Source of the DNA: Erwinia sp. JUb26
GTDB lineage: Bacteria; Pseudomonadota; Gammaproteobacteria; Enterobacterales; Enterobacteriaceae
Length of the DNA stretch: 64,000 bases
Direction of reading: 5' to 3'
Assembly: GCF_003751505.1 (NCBI RefSeq)
Contig: NZ_RJVB01000009.1
Location: 62,001-126,000 of the forward strand
In this document: piece after piece, positions 48,921 through 57,231 of the stretch
Layout: each line of letters opens with the position of its first letter
Position numbering within the stretch: position 1 is the first letter of the stretch
Program-made: the position numbers and the translations under genes
The notes under the pieces: generated by a model
What the model was told of the DNA's origin: nothing
Databases searched by the model: none
The model's input: only the letters and a program-made list of their open reading frames with translations

Positions 48921-50431
48921 AAACTCACCTCGTGCTCTTTGTGCAGTAAATGCAGATAGCGCTGATACAGATCGGCATAGCGGCGCGTGCGGTCGGCGTC
49001 CGGCTGCGCGCGGCTGCTTTCGTCCAGCCGCACAAACCGCTGGCTCAGTTCGGCAAGCAGCGTTGCCGGGGGCCGTTCGCTGTCGTCGTGCAGACGGTGG
49101 CACCAGATCGCCTGGATTGCCGCGCCCAGCGCCGCGCTCTCTTTCTCATGCAGGCACACCACCGGGCAGTCCATCACGTCGGCGACGATCTGCCGCCAGC
49201 GCGGACTGTTAGCCCCGCCGCCGGTCAGACGGATCTCGCCAACCGCCACGCCCTGCTGGCGGAACAGATCCAGCCCGAAGCGCAGGCCGTAGGTCGCCCC
49301 TTCCACCACCGCCAGGCAAAGATTGGCCGGGGTCAGATTATCGCTGTCCAGATTGTGCAGGCTGGCCTTCGCCCCCGGTAGTTCCGGCACGCGCTCGCCG
49401 TTGAAGAACGGCAGCATCAGCATGCCGCCCGCACCCGGCTCCGCCTGCTCCAGCGCCAGGTTGAACGACGCCAGATCCTGATTCAGCAGATGCTGCACCG
49501 TGGTCGTCGCCGAGGTGACGTTCATGGTGCAAATCAGCGGCAGCCAGCCGTTGGTGCTGGAGCAGAACCCGGCGATCATCGCGGAATCCGCCACCACCGG
49601 GTTATCCGAACAGGCAAACAGCGTGCCGGAGGTGCCGAGGCTCATGGTCAGGATCCCCGGCTGGATATTGCCGGTGCCGATAGCCGCCATCATATTGTCG
49701 CCGCCGCCGCTGGCCACCAGCGTATCCGGGCGCAGGCCCAGCGCGTCAATCGCCCGATCGCAGACCGTACCCACCGGCCGCTCGGCTGAAATCAGCGGCG
49801 GCAGCGCGTTCCACAGGCGTCCGCTGTCGTCAATTAACTCGACCGTGCGGCGGTCCCAGCAGCGCTGGCGGATATCAAACAGCCCGCTCCCCGAGGCATC
49901 ACCGTATTCCGCACAGCGCACATCGGTCAGCCAGAAGTTCAGATAATCGTGCGGCAGCAGCACCGTTGCCAGCCGCTGCCAGAGTTCAGGATGCTGCCGT
50001 TTGAACCAGACGATTTTTGAGGCGGTATAGCCGGTGGCGACCGTCAGGCCAAGCTGTTCCAGCGAGCCCTGTTCACCGCCCAGCTGCGCCAGCAGCCAGG
50101 CGTTTTCATCGGCGGTACTGGTATCGCACCACAGCTTGACCGCGTGCAGCACTTCTCCGGCGTCATCCAGCGCCACGAAACCGTGCTGCTGGCCGGATAC
50201 CGACAGCGCAGCAATCTGCTGCGGATCGACGCCCGCCGCGGCCGTCGCTTGCTTAAACGCGGCAATCAGCGCATCGACCCACCATTCCGCCTGCTGCTCG
50301 CGCCGCCCTGATGAATCACTGATCAGCTGATGTGACGCGCTACCGCTACCGAGGAGAGTCCCGCTCTGGTCATCAACAATCACCACTTTGGTACCCTGGG
50401 TACCGCAGTCAATGCCCGCATACAGCGCCAT
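48917..50431 (-). CDS. xylB: Xylulokinase
   Basis: FGGY-family kinase of 504 residues that phosphorylates D-xylulose to D-xylulose 5-phosphate. The ATP site starts GIDCGTQGTKVVIVD, SVSGQQHGFVALD is the substrate loop, and the second FGGY signature region reads RLTGGGANSPRWRQIVADVM. It overlaps the ATPase gene by 4 bases and follows the dehydrogenase by 3 bases. The context makes D-xylulose the common intermediate. Confidence 0.88.
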   Translation of the reverse strand: MALYAGIDCGTQGTKVVIVDDQSGTLLGSGSASHQLISDSSGRREQQAEWWVDALIAAFKQATAAAGVDPQQIAALSVSGQQHGFVALDDAGEVLHAVKLWCDTSTADENAWLLAQLGGEQGSLEQLGLTVATGYTASKIVWFKRQHPELWQRLATVLLPHDYLNFWLTDVRCAEYGDASGSGLFDIRQRCWDRRTVELIDDSGRLWNALPPLISAERPVGTVCDRAIDALGLRPDTLVASGGGDNMMAAIGTGNIQPGILTMSLGTSGTLFACSDNPVVADSAMIAGFCSSTNGWLPLICTMNVTSATTTVQHLLNQDLASFNLALEQAEPGAGGMLMLPFFNGERVPELPGAKASLHNLDSDNLTPANLCLAVVEGATYGLRFGLDLFRQQGVAVGEIRLTGGGANSPRWRQIVADVMDCPVVCLHEKESAALGAAIQAIWCHRLHDDSERPPATLLAELSQRFVRLDESSRAQPDADRTRRYADLYQRYLHLLHKEHEVSL

Positions 50432-50434
50432 GAC

Positions 50435-51469
50435 TTACTCCATTTCCAGCATGATTTTGATGTCGTCAGGGTTGCCCGCAGCCGCCCGTTCAAACGCCGC
50501 CACGCTGTCGACGAACTTATAGGTCTGCGAGATCAGCGGCTGAACGCGCAGCTTGCCGGAGCTGAGCAGACGGAGGGTGCGCGGATACATATTGGCGTAG
50601 CGGAAAATGGTCTTGAAGGTGACCTCTTTTGCCTGGGCCGCCACGATATCCATCGGCGCAGCGTCAATCGGCATGCCCACCAGCACCGCGGTGCCGCCCG
50701 GGGCGATATGTTCACTGATACCGGCAATCGCGGGCTTCGCGCCGCTGCATTCAAACACCACATCGACGCCGTTGCCGCTGGTCAGGCGCGCCACGGTGGC
50801 AGCCAGCTGGCCGCTTTTGATATTTACCGCGTGCAGGCCTTCGTAGTTCGCCGCTACCTGCAGTTTTTCATCAAACAGGTCACAGATAATCACGTCCGAG
50901 CAGCCTCCGGCCAGCGCCGCCAGCGCGGTCACCACGCCAATAGGTCCCGCACCGATCACCAGCGCGATATCGCCCGGTTTGATCGCCGCTTTAGTGGCGG
51001 CATGCATGCCGATCGCCAGCGGCTCTACCATCGCGCCCTCGGCAAAGCTGACGTTGTCCGGCAGCTTAAAAGTAAAGGCCGCAGGGTGGATCACCGTTTC
51101 GCGCAGGCAGCCGTGGACAGGTGGCGTGGCCCAGAAGCGTACCGCTGGATCGAGGTTATAGATCCCGGCACGCGACTGCGCCGACTGCATATCCGGAATG
51201 CCCGGCTCCATGCATACGCGATCGCCCGGCTGTAAGTGCTTTACGCCCTTGCCGACCGCCAGCACCACGCCGGAAGCCTCGTGGCCCAGCACCATCGGCG
51301 CTTCCACCACGAATGGCCCGATTCGGCCGTGCTGGTAGTAGTGCACATCGCTGCCGCAGATGCCGACGGAGTGGATCTTGATCTCCACATCGGTGTCGCC
51401 CAGCGGTTCATCAAACTGGAGATCTTCAATGGCAATTTTGCCTGCTTCTGCAAGGACTAACGCTTTCAT
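50435..51469 (-). CDS. MDR polyol dehydrogenase (xylitol/D-arabitol type)
   Basis: Medium-chain zinc dehydrogenase of 344 residues, sorbitol/xylitol group. Catalytic zinc ligands are visible ([18 protein letters not shown], and the Glu in MVEPLAIG). The Rossmann motif is [15 protein letters not shown]. All four structural-zinc cysteines of the sorbitol dehydrogenase loop are replaced (Asp, Ser, Ser, Asp in [18 protein letters not shown]). It likely makes D-xylulose from xylitol or D-arabitol. First gene of the operon; ATG 51469 follows GGGAG. Confidence 0.82.
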   Translation of the reverse strand: MKALVLAEAGKIAIEDLQFDEPLGDTDVEIKIHSVGICGSDVHYYQHGRIGPFVVEAPMVLGHEASGVVLAVGKGVKHLQPGDRVCMEPGIPDMQSAQSRAGIYNLDPAVRFWATPPVHGCLRETVIHPAAFTFKLPDNVSFAEGAMVEPLAIGMHAATKAAIKPGDIALVIGAGPIGVVTALAALAGGCSDVIICDLFDEKLQVAANYEGLHAVNIKSGQLAATVARLTSGNGVDVVFECSGAKPAIAGISEHIAPGGTAVLVGMPIDAAPMDIVAAQAKEVTFKTIFRYANMYPRTLRLLSSGKLRVQPLISQTYKFVDSVAAFERAAAGNPDDIKIMLEME

Positions 51470-51492
51470 ATTCGGCTCCCGGTGATATCTAA

Positions 51493-51508
51493 ATGGTATC
51501 GATAACAT
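51493..51508. promoter_or_regulatory. LacI-type operator at the dehydrogenase promoter
   Basis: ATGGTATCGATAACAT is a 16-bp palindrome with one mismatch and the central CG usual for LacI-family operators. It lies 24 bases before the dehydrogenase start, downstream of a possible -10 TATTGT (51522-51527). A weaker CRP-like TGTGA half-site is at 51548. Confidence 0.65.
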
Positions 51509-51653
51509 TAACATGACAGCGACAATATCGGATTCCGGGTTAAAAATGTGTGACTTCGGTTAAATTTTTGGCTTTTTGATCCCTGAAACGACGTCATGAG
51601 GCGGATAATGGCCTCCACAAGCCAGTAAAACCGATCCAGGGATCGTTTTTATG

Positions 51654-51669
51654 ATGTTACCGATACCAG
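51654..51669. promoter_or_regulatory. LacI-type operator before the lyxose isomerase
   Basis: ATGTTACCGATACCAG is a second copy of the operator at 51493-51508 read on the other strand (14 of 16 bases identical). It lies 22 bases before the isomerase ATG, so one regulator probably controls both divergent units. Confidence 0.65.
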
Positions 51670-51690
51670 TTTTATCTCCGGAGGACGATC

Positions 51691-52221
51691 ATGAGTACGC
51701 GTCAGCAGGCCATTGAACAAACCCGCCATTTTTTGCAGCAGGCCGCCATTCAGCTCACCGAGGCCGAGCAACAGCAGATTGAAATTGCCACCTTCGGGCT
51801 GCCGGATTACCCGATATCCGGCCTGCAGCTGCTGACCTACGTTAATACGTCGCGCTACTGCGCCAAGGAGCTGGTGCTGTTCCCGCACCAGACGTGCCCG
51901 GAACATTTGCATCCGCCGTTTAACGGCACACCGGGTAAACAGGAAACCTTCCGCTGCCGCTGGGGCGAAGTGTGGCTGTTTGTTGACGACGACAGCCTGC
52001 CCTCCTCGGCAGGGATTGGTCAGCCGCCGGAAGGTGCGGAGGCCTGGTATACGGCCAAAAATTACATACTGCTGCGCCCGGGCGAGCAGTACACTATCTC
52101 CCCCAATACCCGTCACTGGTTCCAGGCGGGCGAACACGGCGCGGTGGTATCCGAATTCTCCTCGGAAAGCCGCGACGATCTGGATGTCTTTACCGATCCT
52201 CGGGTAAACCGCCAGGGATAA
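51691..52221 (+). CDS. D-lyxose isomerase (cupin type)
   Basis: Cupin-fold sugar isomerase of 176 residues similar to the D-lyxose isomerase family (D-lyxose to D-xylulose, sometimes D-mannose to D-fructose). The metal-binding stretch PEHLHPPFNGTPGKQETFRC in part and the later ISPNTRHWFQAGEHGAVVSEFS supply the His/Glu ligands. ATG 51691 follows GGAGGA. It is divergent from the dehydrogenase/xylulokinase operon, which would take its product D-xylulose onward. Confidence 0.85.
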   Translation: MSTRQQAIEQTRHFLQQAAIQLTEAEQQQIEIATFGLPDYPISGLQLLTYVNTSRYCAKELVLFPHQTCPEHLHPPFNGTPGKQETFRCRWGEVWLFVDDDSLPSSAGIGQPPEGAEAWYTAKNYILLRPGEQYTISPNTRHWFQAGEHGAVVSEFSSESRDDLDVFTDPRVNRQG

Positions 52222-52312
52222 GCGCGTGCAAGGATTGACTCGCTTCAGGTCTGGCGATCTGTCATGATACGGCAATGGTACAAAATGATATTCAAAAAAT
52301 CAGGAGCACAAA

Positions 52313-53317
52313 TTGCCGCCAGGCCGGAAAATGAAGGCCACGCTGTCGAGCGTAGCCGCACAATCAAACGTCAGTAAAATTACCGTGTCGCGTGCTTTTT
52401 CTCACCCGGACAAGGTGCATCCTGAAACGTTGAAAAGGGTACTGGAAACCGCTGCAGAGATGGGGTACGTGGTTAACACCGCCGCACGTAATCTGCGGGC
52501 GCGCGACAGTAAAACTATCGGCATTGTTAACCCCGATATGGGCAACCCGTTTTTCGGCGGGCTGACCCGACTGATGACGCTGGAAGCGGAAAAAGCGGGC
52601 TATGACACGCTGATTTTCGATTCTCGGGAATCGCAGGAGCATGAAAACCGTATCATCGACAAGCTGATTGGCTATAACGTTGACGCGATTGTTCTGTCGG
52701 TGATCTCGTCGGATCGCAACTATCAACCGGCGTATATGGCGCAGCTGGAAGCATTAAACATTCCGGTGATCCTGGTGGATCGCGAACTGGATATCAGTTC
52801 GTGCAGCGGTGTCTATATCGACAATCTGGACTGCGGGCTGCAGGCGGGACGCTATTTGCTGGATCATAAAGCGCAGCGAGTCGTGGTGGTTTCCGGACCG
52901 GAAGATTCTAACGTTGCCCGTGAGCGCGTAACCGGTCTGAGCGCCGCGCTGGCGGGAAAAGTCGCCAGTTTTGAGGTGCTGTACGCCGATTTCTATATGG
53001 ACATCGCCGCCAGCGTCACCAGTGATTATCTGCAAAACAATCCACCGCCGGACTTCTTTGTTGGCTGTAACAACCAGATTTCACTGGGAATTATCAAGTC
53101 CTGCATCGATAGCCAGCTTCAGCCGATGAAAGATGTGTCGCTGTTCAGTATTGACGAAGTTTCACATGCGGCAATTTACGGCTTTAACTTCCCGTGTATT
53201 TCTCACGATCTGCACGAGATGGCCTGGCAGGTGATTAATCTGGCGATTCGCCGCGCGACCGAGAGCGATATCAAGCCGGGCAAGGTGATTGTACGCGGGA
53301 AGATGCTGGCCGGATAA
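52313..53317 (+). CDS. LacI-family regulator of the pentitol/lyxose genes
   Basis: Repressor of 334 residues. The helix-turn-helix is at about residues 10-35 (LSSVAAQSNVSKITVSRAFS), the hinge follows (NTAARNLRARDS), then the periplasmic-binding-like sensor (TIGIVNPDMGNPFFGGL). The TTG at 52313 follows AGGAG by 7 bases and is preferred; ATG 52331 lacks a site. It sits 91 bases after the isomerase and probably binds the operators at 51493 and 51654. Confidence 0.85.
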   Translation: MPPGRKMKATLSSVAAQSNVSKITVSRAFSHPDKVHPETLKRVLETAAEMGYVVNTAARNLRARDSKTIGIVNPDMGNPFFGGLTRLMTLEAEKAGYDTLIFDSRESQEHENRIIDKLIGYNVDAIVLSVISSDRNYQPAYMAQLEALNIPVILVDRELDISSCSGVYIDNLDCGLQAGRYLLDHKAQRVVVVSGPEDSNVARERVTGLSAALAGKVASFEVLYADFYMDIAASVTSDYLQNNPPPDFFVGCNNQISLGIIKSCIDSQLQPMKDVSLFSIDEVSHAAIYGFNFPCISHDLHEMAWQVINLAIRRATESDIKPGKVIVRGKMLAG

Positions 53318-53404
53318 GGGCGATATCTTATTCTTGTCGTCTGCAACGCCGGAGCCATGGTTTATCGCTGGCGCTGGCCGCCGGATGTAAAGAATACGAG
53401 TCTT

Positions 53405-53476
53405 GATGCTGATGCTGATGCTGATGCTGATGCTGATGCTGATGCTGATGCTGATGCTGATGCTGATGCTGATGCT
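53405..53476 (+). repeat. (GATGCT)12 hexanucleotide microsatellite
   Basis: Twelve perfect tandem copies of a 6-base unit, 72 bases with no interruption. It ends 13 bases before the GGAG ribosome site of the next gene. Perfect hexamer arrays like this vary in copy number by slippage. Confidence 0.97.
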
Positions 53477-53499
53477 GAAATTTTTACATGGAGTTTTCT

Positions 53500-53970
53500 A
53501 TGAGTGACACCTTTTTATCTGAAACGCTGCTAACCCTGTTAGATGGTTCACTGCCCCACAGCCATCTGCATCAGGCGATTCGCCTCTCCAGCGTTGGCAG
53601 CAACGGCTGGCCCTATGCGGCTCAGCTCAGCGTGGGGGAAATCATCGCCCTTTCACCGCAGCAGTTGCGTTTTGCCATCTGGCCCGGCTCGACCACCACC
53701 GCCAATCTGGCCCACGACGGTAAAATGACGCTGGCGCTGGTGGATGACGGCGCGGTGATTGAGATTCAGGCGCTGGCGAAGAAGCGCGAGGAAACGATTA
53801 CCGATCTTCAGCTAACGGTATTTGATGCTGCCGTACAGCAGGTAGTGATTCACCGCGCGCCCTATGCGACGGTGACCAGCGGGGTGACGTTCAGTCTGAA
53901 GGATGAGGCAGCGGCGATTACACGCTGGCAGCAGCAGATTGCGCAGTTGAAGGCGCTGCCGGGTGGTTGA
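53500..53970 (+). CDS. PNPOx-like FMN-binding split-barrel protein
   Basis: A 156-residue protein resembling the pyridoxamine 5'-phosphate oxidase-like split-barrel family: HQAIRLSSVGSNGWPYAAQLSVGE in part, then FAIWPGSTTTANLAHDGKMTLALVDD. Members bind FMN, F420 or haem. Substrate unknown. ATG 53500 follows GGAG (53490-53493); an in-frame ATG at 53488 has no ribosome site. Expression could depend on the microsatellite just upstream. Confidence 0.65.
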   Translation: MSDTFLSETLLTLLDGSLPHSHLHQAIRLSSVGSNGWPYAAQLSVGEIIALSPQQLRFAIWPGSTTTANLAHDGKMTLALVDDGAVIEIQALAKKREETITDLQLTVFDAAVQQVVIHRAPYATVTSGVTFSLKDEAAAITRWQQQIAQLKALPGG

Positions 53971-54038
53971 TCATTGCGGGTAATGAAATAGTGAAATCTG
54001 TAGCTTGTTAAGTCGCGGGTTAATCCGCGCCCGGTTCC

Positions 54039-54239
54039 CAGCCTCTGCCGGGGATACCGGACGGTCCTCGCGTCACGCGTTGCGTGATACCTTCGGTTAA
54101 AGCATCCGGCCGGTCGGAACGGCTAAGACGTGTCATCCCTGACCCGACCTAGCCTGACGCCAACGTCCCTGTTGGCGTCTCCTGGCCAGCTGCTTTCACC
54201 TCAGCGCTGCGGATTGTCCGGTATCCCCGGCAGAGGCTG
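54039..54239 (+). repeat. Structured repeat element, copy 1
   Basis: About 200 bases closed by a perfect 24-bp terminal inverted repeat (54039-54062 with 54216-54239). Inside are a small hairpin GTCA-TCCC-TGAC (54132-54143) and a 9-bp hairpin GACGCCAAC/GTTGGCGTC with loop GTCCCT (54156-54179). It has no credible ORF. An inverted, diverged copy lies at 54322-54527 and keeps equivalent stems with different sequences. I do not recognise the family. Confidence 0.75.
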
Positions 54240-54321
54240 CGCACCTTCATTTCACTGTTATCGCTGCCCGTTAAACGGTTCAGACTGCAATGTATCGCCT
54301 GAAGACCACACCAGAGTTACG

Positions 54322-54527
54322 GCGCTGACGGGTTACTGCCACGCCGGGCAATCCGCAGCGCTGAACGGAGAGAGGAAGCCAGGATAAGCCCGAAGGACGC
54401 GGGCGCAAGGCTCGGTCGGCACACGGATGTGCCGTCTGAGCCGGTCCGACCGGCTGATGAACGACGTGAAGGGACCACGCAGCGCGTGGCGTGAGGACCG
54501 CCCGGCGTGGCAGTAACCCGTCCGCGC
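54322..54527 (-). repeat. Structured repeat element, copy 2 (inverted)
   Basis: Inverted homologue of copy 1. The ends 54322-54349 and 54500-54527 pair over 28 bases with one mismatch, though these tips differ from those of copy 1. Internal hairpins correspond in position: GGCACA-CGGA-TGTGCC (54418-54433) and GCCCG/CGGGC (54388-54404), whose loop read on the minus strand is CGTCCTT. Flanks from 53971 to 54038 and 54528 to 54597 show nothing else. Confidence 0.75.
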
Positions 54528-54597
54528 AGTCACCGCTGCAACAGTCAGCACTGTCACAATGGCACCAGCCAACACAGTCATAGCGATCGCGGCAGAT

Positions 54598-54626
54598 AAA
54601 AAAAGGCGGCCGTAAAAACGGCCGCC
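54598..54626 (-). terminator. gcd terminator
   Basis: Stem GGCGGCCGT/ACGGCCGCC with a 4-base loop, followed on the minus strand by seven T residues. It lies 55 bases after the gcd stop. Confidence 0.92.
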
Positions 54627-54680
54627 CTCAACGCTATATCAGAAGCGAACCCTCAGGCCCGCCCCAAATTAAACTAACGC

Positions 54681-57065
54681 TTACTTACTGTCCGGCAAAG
54701 CATAAGCAATCACATGATCGCCCATCTTAGTACCGAAGGAACCGTGACCACCGGCCACGATAACCACGTACTGCTTACCGTTCACTTCATACGTCATCGG
54801 CGTTGCCTGACCACCTGCTGGCAGACGCGCCTGCCACAGCTGCTCGCCGTTAGACACGTTAAACGCACGCAGATAGTTGTCGGCAGTCGCCGCGATGAAG
54901 AACACGTTACCGGCAGTAGAAACCGGGCCGCCCAGCATTGGCATACCCATTTTGAACGGCAGCGGAACCGGTGAACTGTCGCGCACCGTACCGATACGTT
55001 TTTTCCACACGATATCGTTAGTTTTCAGGTCAATCGCTGAAATGTAGCCCCATGAAGGCTGCTTGCACGGGAAGCCCAGCGGAGACAGGAACGGATTCAG
55101 CGTCACGCCATACGGCACGCCGTACTGTGGCTGAATACCAGACTCGCTGCCGGTGCCGCCTTTATCGTTCTCGTCCGGTTCCATCGGATTACCCGGACCA
55201 CGCGGTACCAGGCGGGAAACGAACGGCAGCGCCATTGGGTTAGCCACGGCAACCTGACGGTCGGTGTCAACGGAAATACCGCCCCACTCGAACATACCCA
55301 GGTTACCCGGGAACACCAGCGTACCCTGCTCGGATGGCGGGGTGAACGGGCCTTCATAACGCAGCTGATGGAACATCACGCGGCAGATCAGCTGATCGTA
55401 GATCGTGGCACCCCACATATCTTTACCGGCCAGATGCTCTTTCGGACGGAAGCTCAGCTCAGAGTATGGCTGGGTAGGAGAAAGGCGATCGCCCTTCGCC
55501 GGGCCACCCGGCACCTTCATCTCAGGAGCAGGAACCACCGGCTTACCGCTGCGGCGATCCAGTACGAACAGGTCACCGGTTTTGGTCGGAACGTAGATAA
55601 CCGGAACCTTGTTACCGTTCTTATCATCAATGTCCGCCAGCGTTGGCTGAGCCGGAACGTCCATATCCCACAGGTCGTGATGCACGGTCTGGTAGAACCA
55701 GGCCAGCTTGCCGGTGGTCGCATTCAGCGCCAGCAGGCCGGTAGCAAAACGCTCCATCTCTGGCGTACGGTTGCCGCCCCAGATATCCGGAGTCGACACG
55801 CCAATCGGCAGATACACCAGGTCCAGCGAGGCATCATATGCCGCTGGTGCCCAGGAGTTCGGCGAGTTCGGCGTGTAGTGCTGATCCGCTTCCGGCAGCA
55901 GGTTTGGATCTTTAGCGCCGGTATCGAAGGCCCACAGCAGCTTACCGGTCTTCACGTCAAAACCACGGACAACGCCGGACGGTTCTTTCGTGGAGTAGTT
56001 ATCGGTCACTGCGCCAGCCATCACGATGGTGGTCGGGGTGACAATCGGTGGTGAGGTTGGCTCATAGCCGCCCACCTTGTTGAACGGCATATTGCTCTGC
56101 AGGTTCAGCTTGCCGTTATCACCAAATTCCGCACACAGCTCACCGGTTTCGGCATCCAGCGCGTACAGGTTACCGTCGTTCACCGGCAGCAGGATGCGGC
56201 GTGCGCACAGCGCAGGCTTGGCACCCGCTGGCAGCGCGGCGGCTTCCGGGGTCTGGTAGTAAGACACACCGCGACAGGTCACGTGCTGGAACGTCGGGTC
56301 GGTCTTCATTTTCGGATCAAAACGCCATTTCTCTTTACCGGTCGCGGCATCCAGCGCAAACAGCTTCTGGTGCGCCGTACACAGGTAAAGGGCATCACCG
56401 ATTTTAATCGGCGTTGCTTCGTTAGTGATTTCACCCGGATCGGTTGCGGTTTTCAAATCGCCGGTCTGGAAGTCCCACGCCTGCTGCAGCTCGCCGACGT
56501 TCTTATCGGTGATCTGCTTCAGCGGAGAGTAACGGGTACCGCCCTGGGTGCGGCCATAGGCAGGCCAGTCACCGGCAGCAACGCCGTCAGCAGAAGGCGC
56601 AGGCTGTTCAACCTGGTCGGTGCTCAGGGTACCGTTCACTTCCTGCGGGTCGTTAAATACCGAGTAAGCCAGTACGATAACCACAAATACCAGCACGCCG
56701 GCCAGCGCCGTGCGCGGGAAAGCGCCTTTGCTGGTCAGGCCACGCCAGATAAATGGCAGTACCAGCCACAGGCCGAAGAAGAAGGTCACATCCAGACGCG
56801 GAGTCAGCGCCCAGAAATCAGATCCCACTTCCCACAGCGACCAGATAGTGGTGCCGAGCAGGAACAGTGCGTAGAGCAGTAACGCTGCGCCACGACGGCG
56901 GAACAGCAAAAAGGCGGTGATCAGTTGAATCACACCGGCAATAATGTAGTAGAGCGAACCGCCCAGTTTAGCTAACCAGATACCGCCAATTAACAGATAC
57001 AGGCCGCTGAGTACGGCAAATATCGTCGTCAACAGGATCAGGATCCTTGATGCTTTACTTTGCAT
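54681..57065 (-). CDS. gcd: PQQ-dependent membrane glucose dehydrogenase
   Basis: Quinoprotein of 794 residues that oxidises glucose to gluconolactone in the periplasm and passes electrons to ubiquinone. Five N-terminal membrane helices (about 1-145) precede an eight-bladed propeller (DWPAYGRTQGGTRYSPLKQI, GDNGKLNLQ, WYFQ-type tryptophan motifs such as LAWFYQTVHHDLWDMD). Length matches E. coli Gcd (796). Requires PQQ; the neighbouring gene encodes a PQQ receptor. No pqq synthesis genes are in this window. Confidence 0.95.
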   Translation of the reverse strand: MQSKASRILILLTTIFAVLSGLYLLIGGIWLAKLGGSLYYIIAGVIQLITAFLLFRRRGAALLLYALFLLGTTIWSLWEVGSDFWALTPRLDVTFFFGLWLVLPFIWRGLTSKGAFPRTALAGVLVFVVIVLAYSVFNDPQEVNGTLSTDQVEQPAPSADGVAAGDWPAYGRTQGGTRYSPLKQITDKNVGELQQAWDFQTGDLKTATDPGEITNEATPIKIGDALYLCTAHQKLFALDAATGKEKWRFDPKMKTDPTFQHVTCRGVSYYQTPEAAALPAGAKPALCARRILLPVNDGNLYALDAETGELCAEFGDNGKLNLQSNMPFNKVGGYEPTSPPIVTPTTIVMAGAVTDNYSTKEPSGVVRGFDVKTGKLLWAFDTGAKDPNLLPEADQHYTPNSPNSWAPAAYDASLDLVYLPIGVSTPDIWGGNRTPEMERFATGLLALNATTGKLAWFYQTVHHDLWDMDVPAQPTLADIDDKNGNKVPVIYVPTKTGDLFVLDRRSGKPVVPAPEMKVPGGPAKGDRLSPTQPYSELSFRPKEHLAGKDMWGATIYDQLICRVMFHQLRYEGPFTPPSEQGTLVFPGNLGMFEWGGISVDTDRQVAVANPMALPFVSRLVPRGPGNPMEPDENDKGGTGSESGIQPQYGVPYGVTLNPFLSPLGFPCKQPSWGYISAIDLKTNDIVWKKRIGTVRDSSPVPLPFKMGMPMLGGPVSTAGNVFFIAATADNYLRAFNVSNGEQLWQARLPAGGQATPMTYEVNGKQYVVIVAGGHGSFGTKMGDHVIAYALPDSK

Positions 57066-57231
57066 AATTTGAACCTTACCAATATTTAAAGTCGTCGATT
57101 AAGCGTAAGCCTAATCTTTAAAAACACCCGGTTATTGTTTAGCCATCCATCCGGTGTGTTCTGACCCGCCGCTGCCGGTGGCGTGAGCGGGCCGTTTTGG
57201 ATCCGTTGCCGTTAAAAGACCGGCATAAAAA

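Noticed and set aside
51632-51650. Terminator-like hairpin CGATC/GATCG with TTTTT before the lyxose isomerase
   Set aside because: Only five base pairs; may be chance or weak attenuation, insufficient for a feature.
53405-53476. CRISPR-like direct repeats
   Set aside because: The unit is 6 bases, contiguous and without spacers: a microsatellite.
54130-54581. Frames at 54130-54387 (+) and 54333-54581 (-)
   Set aside because: They lie within the structured repeat, have no ribosome sites, and their apparent composition follows the inverted repeats.
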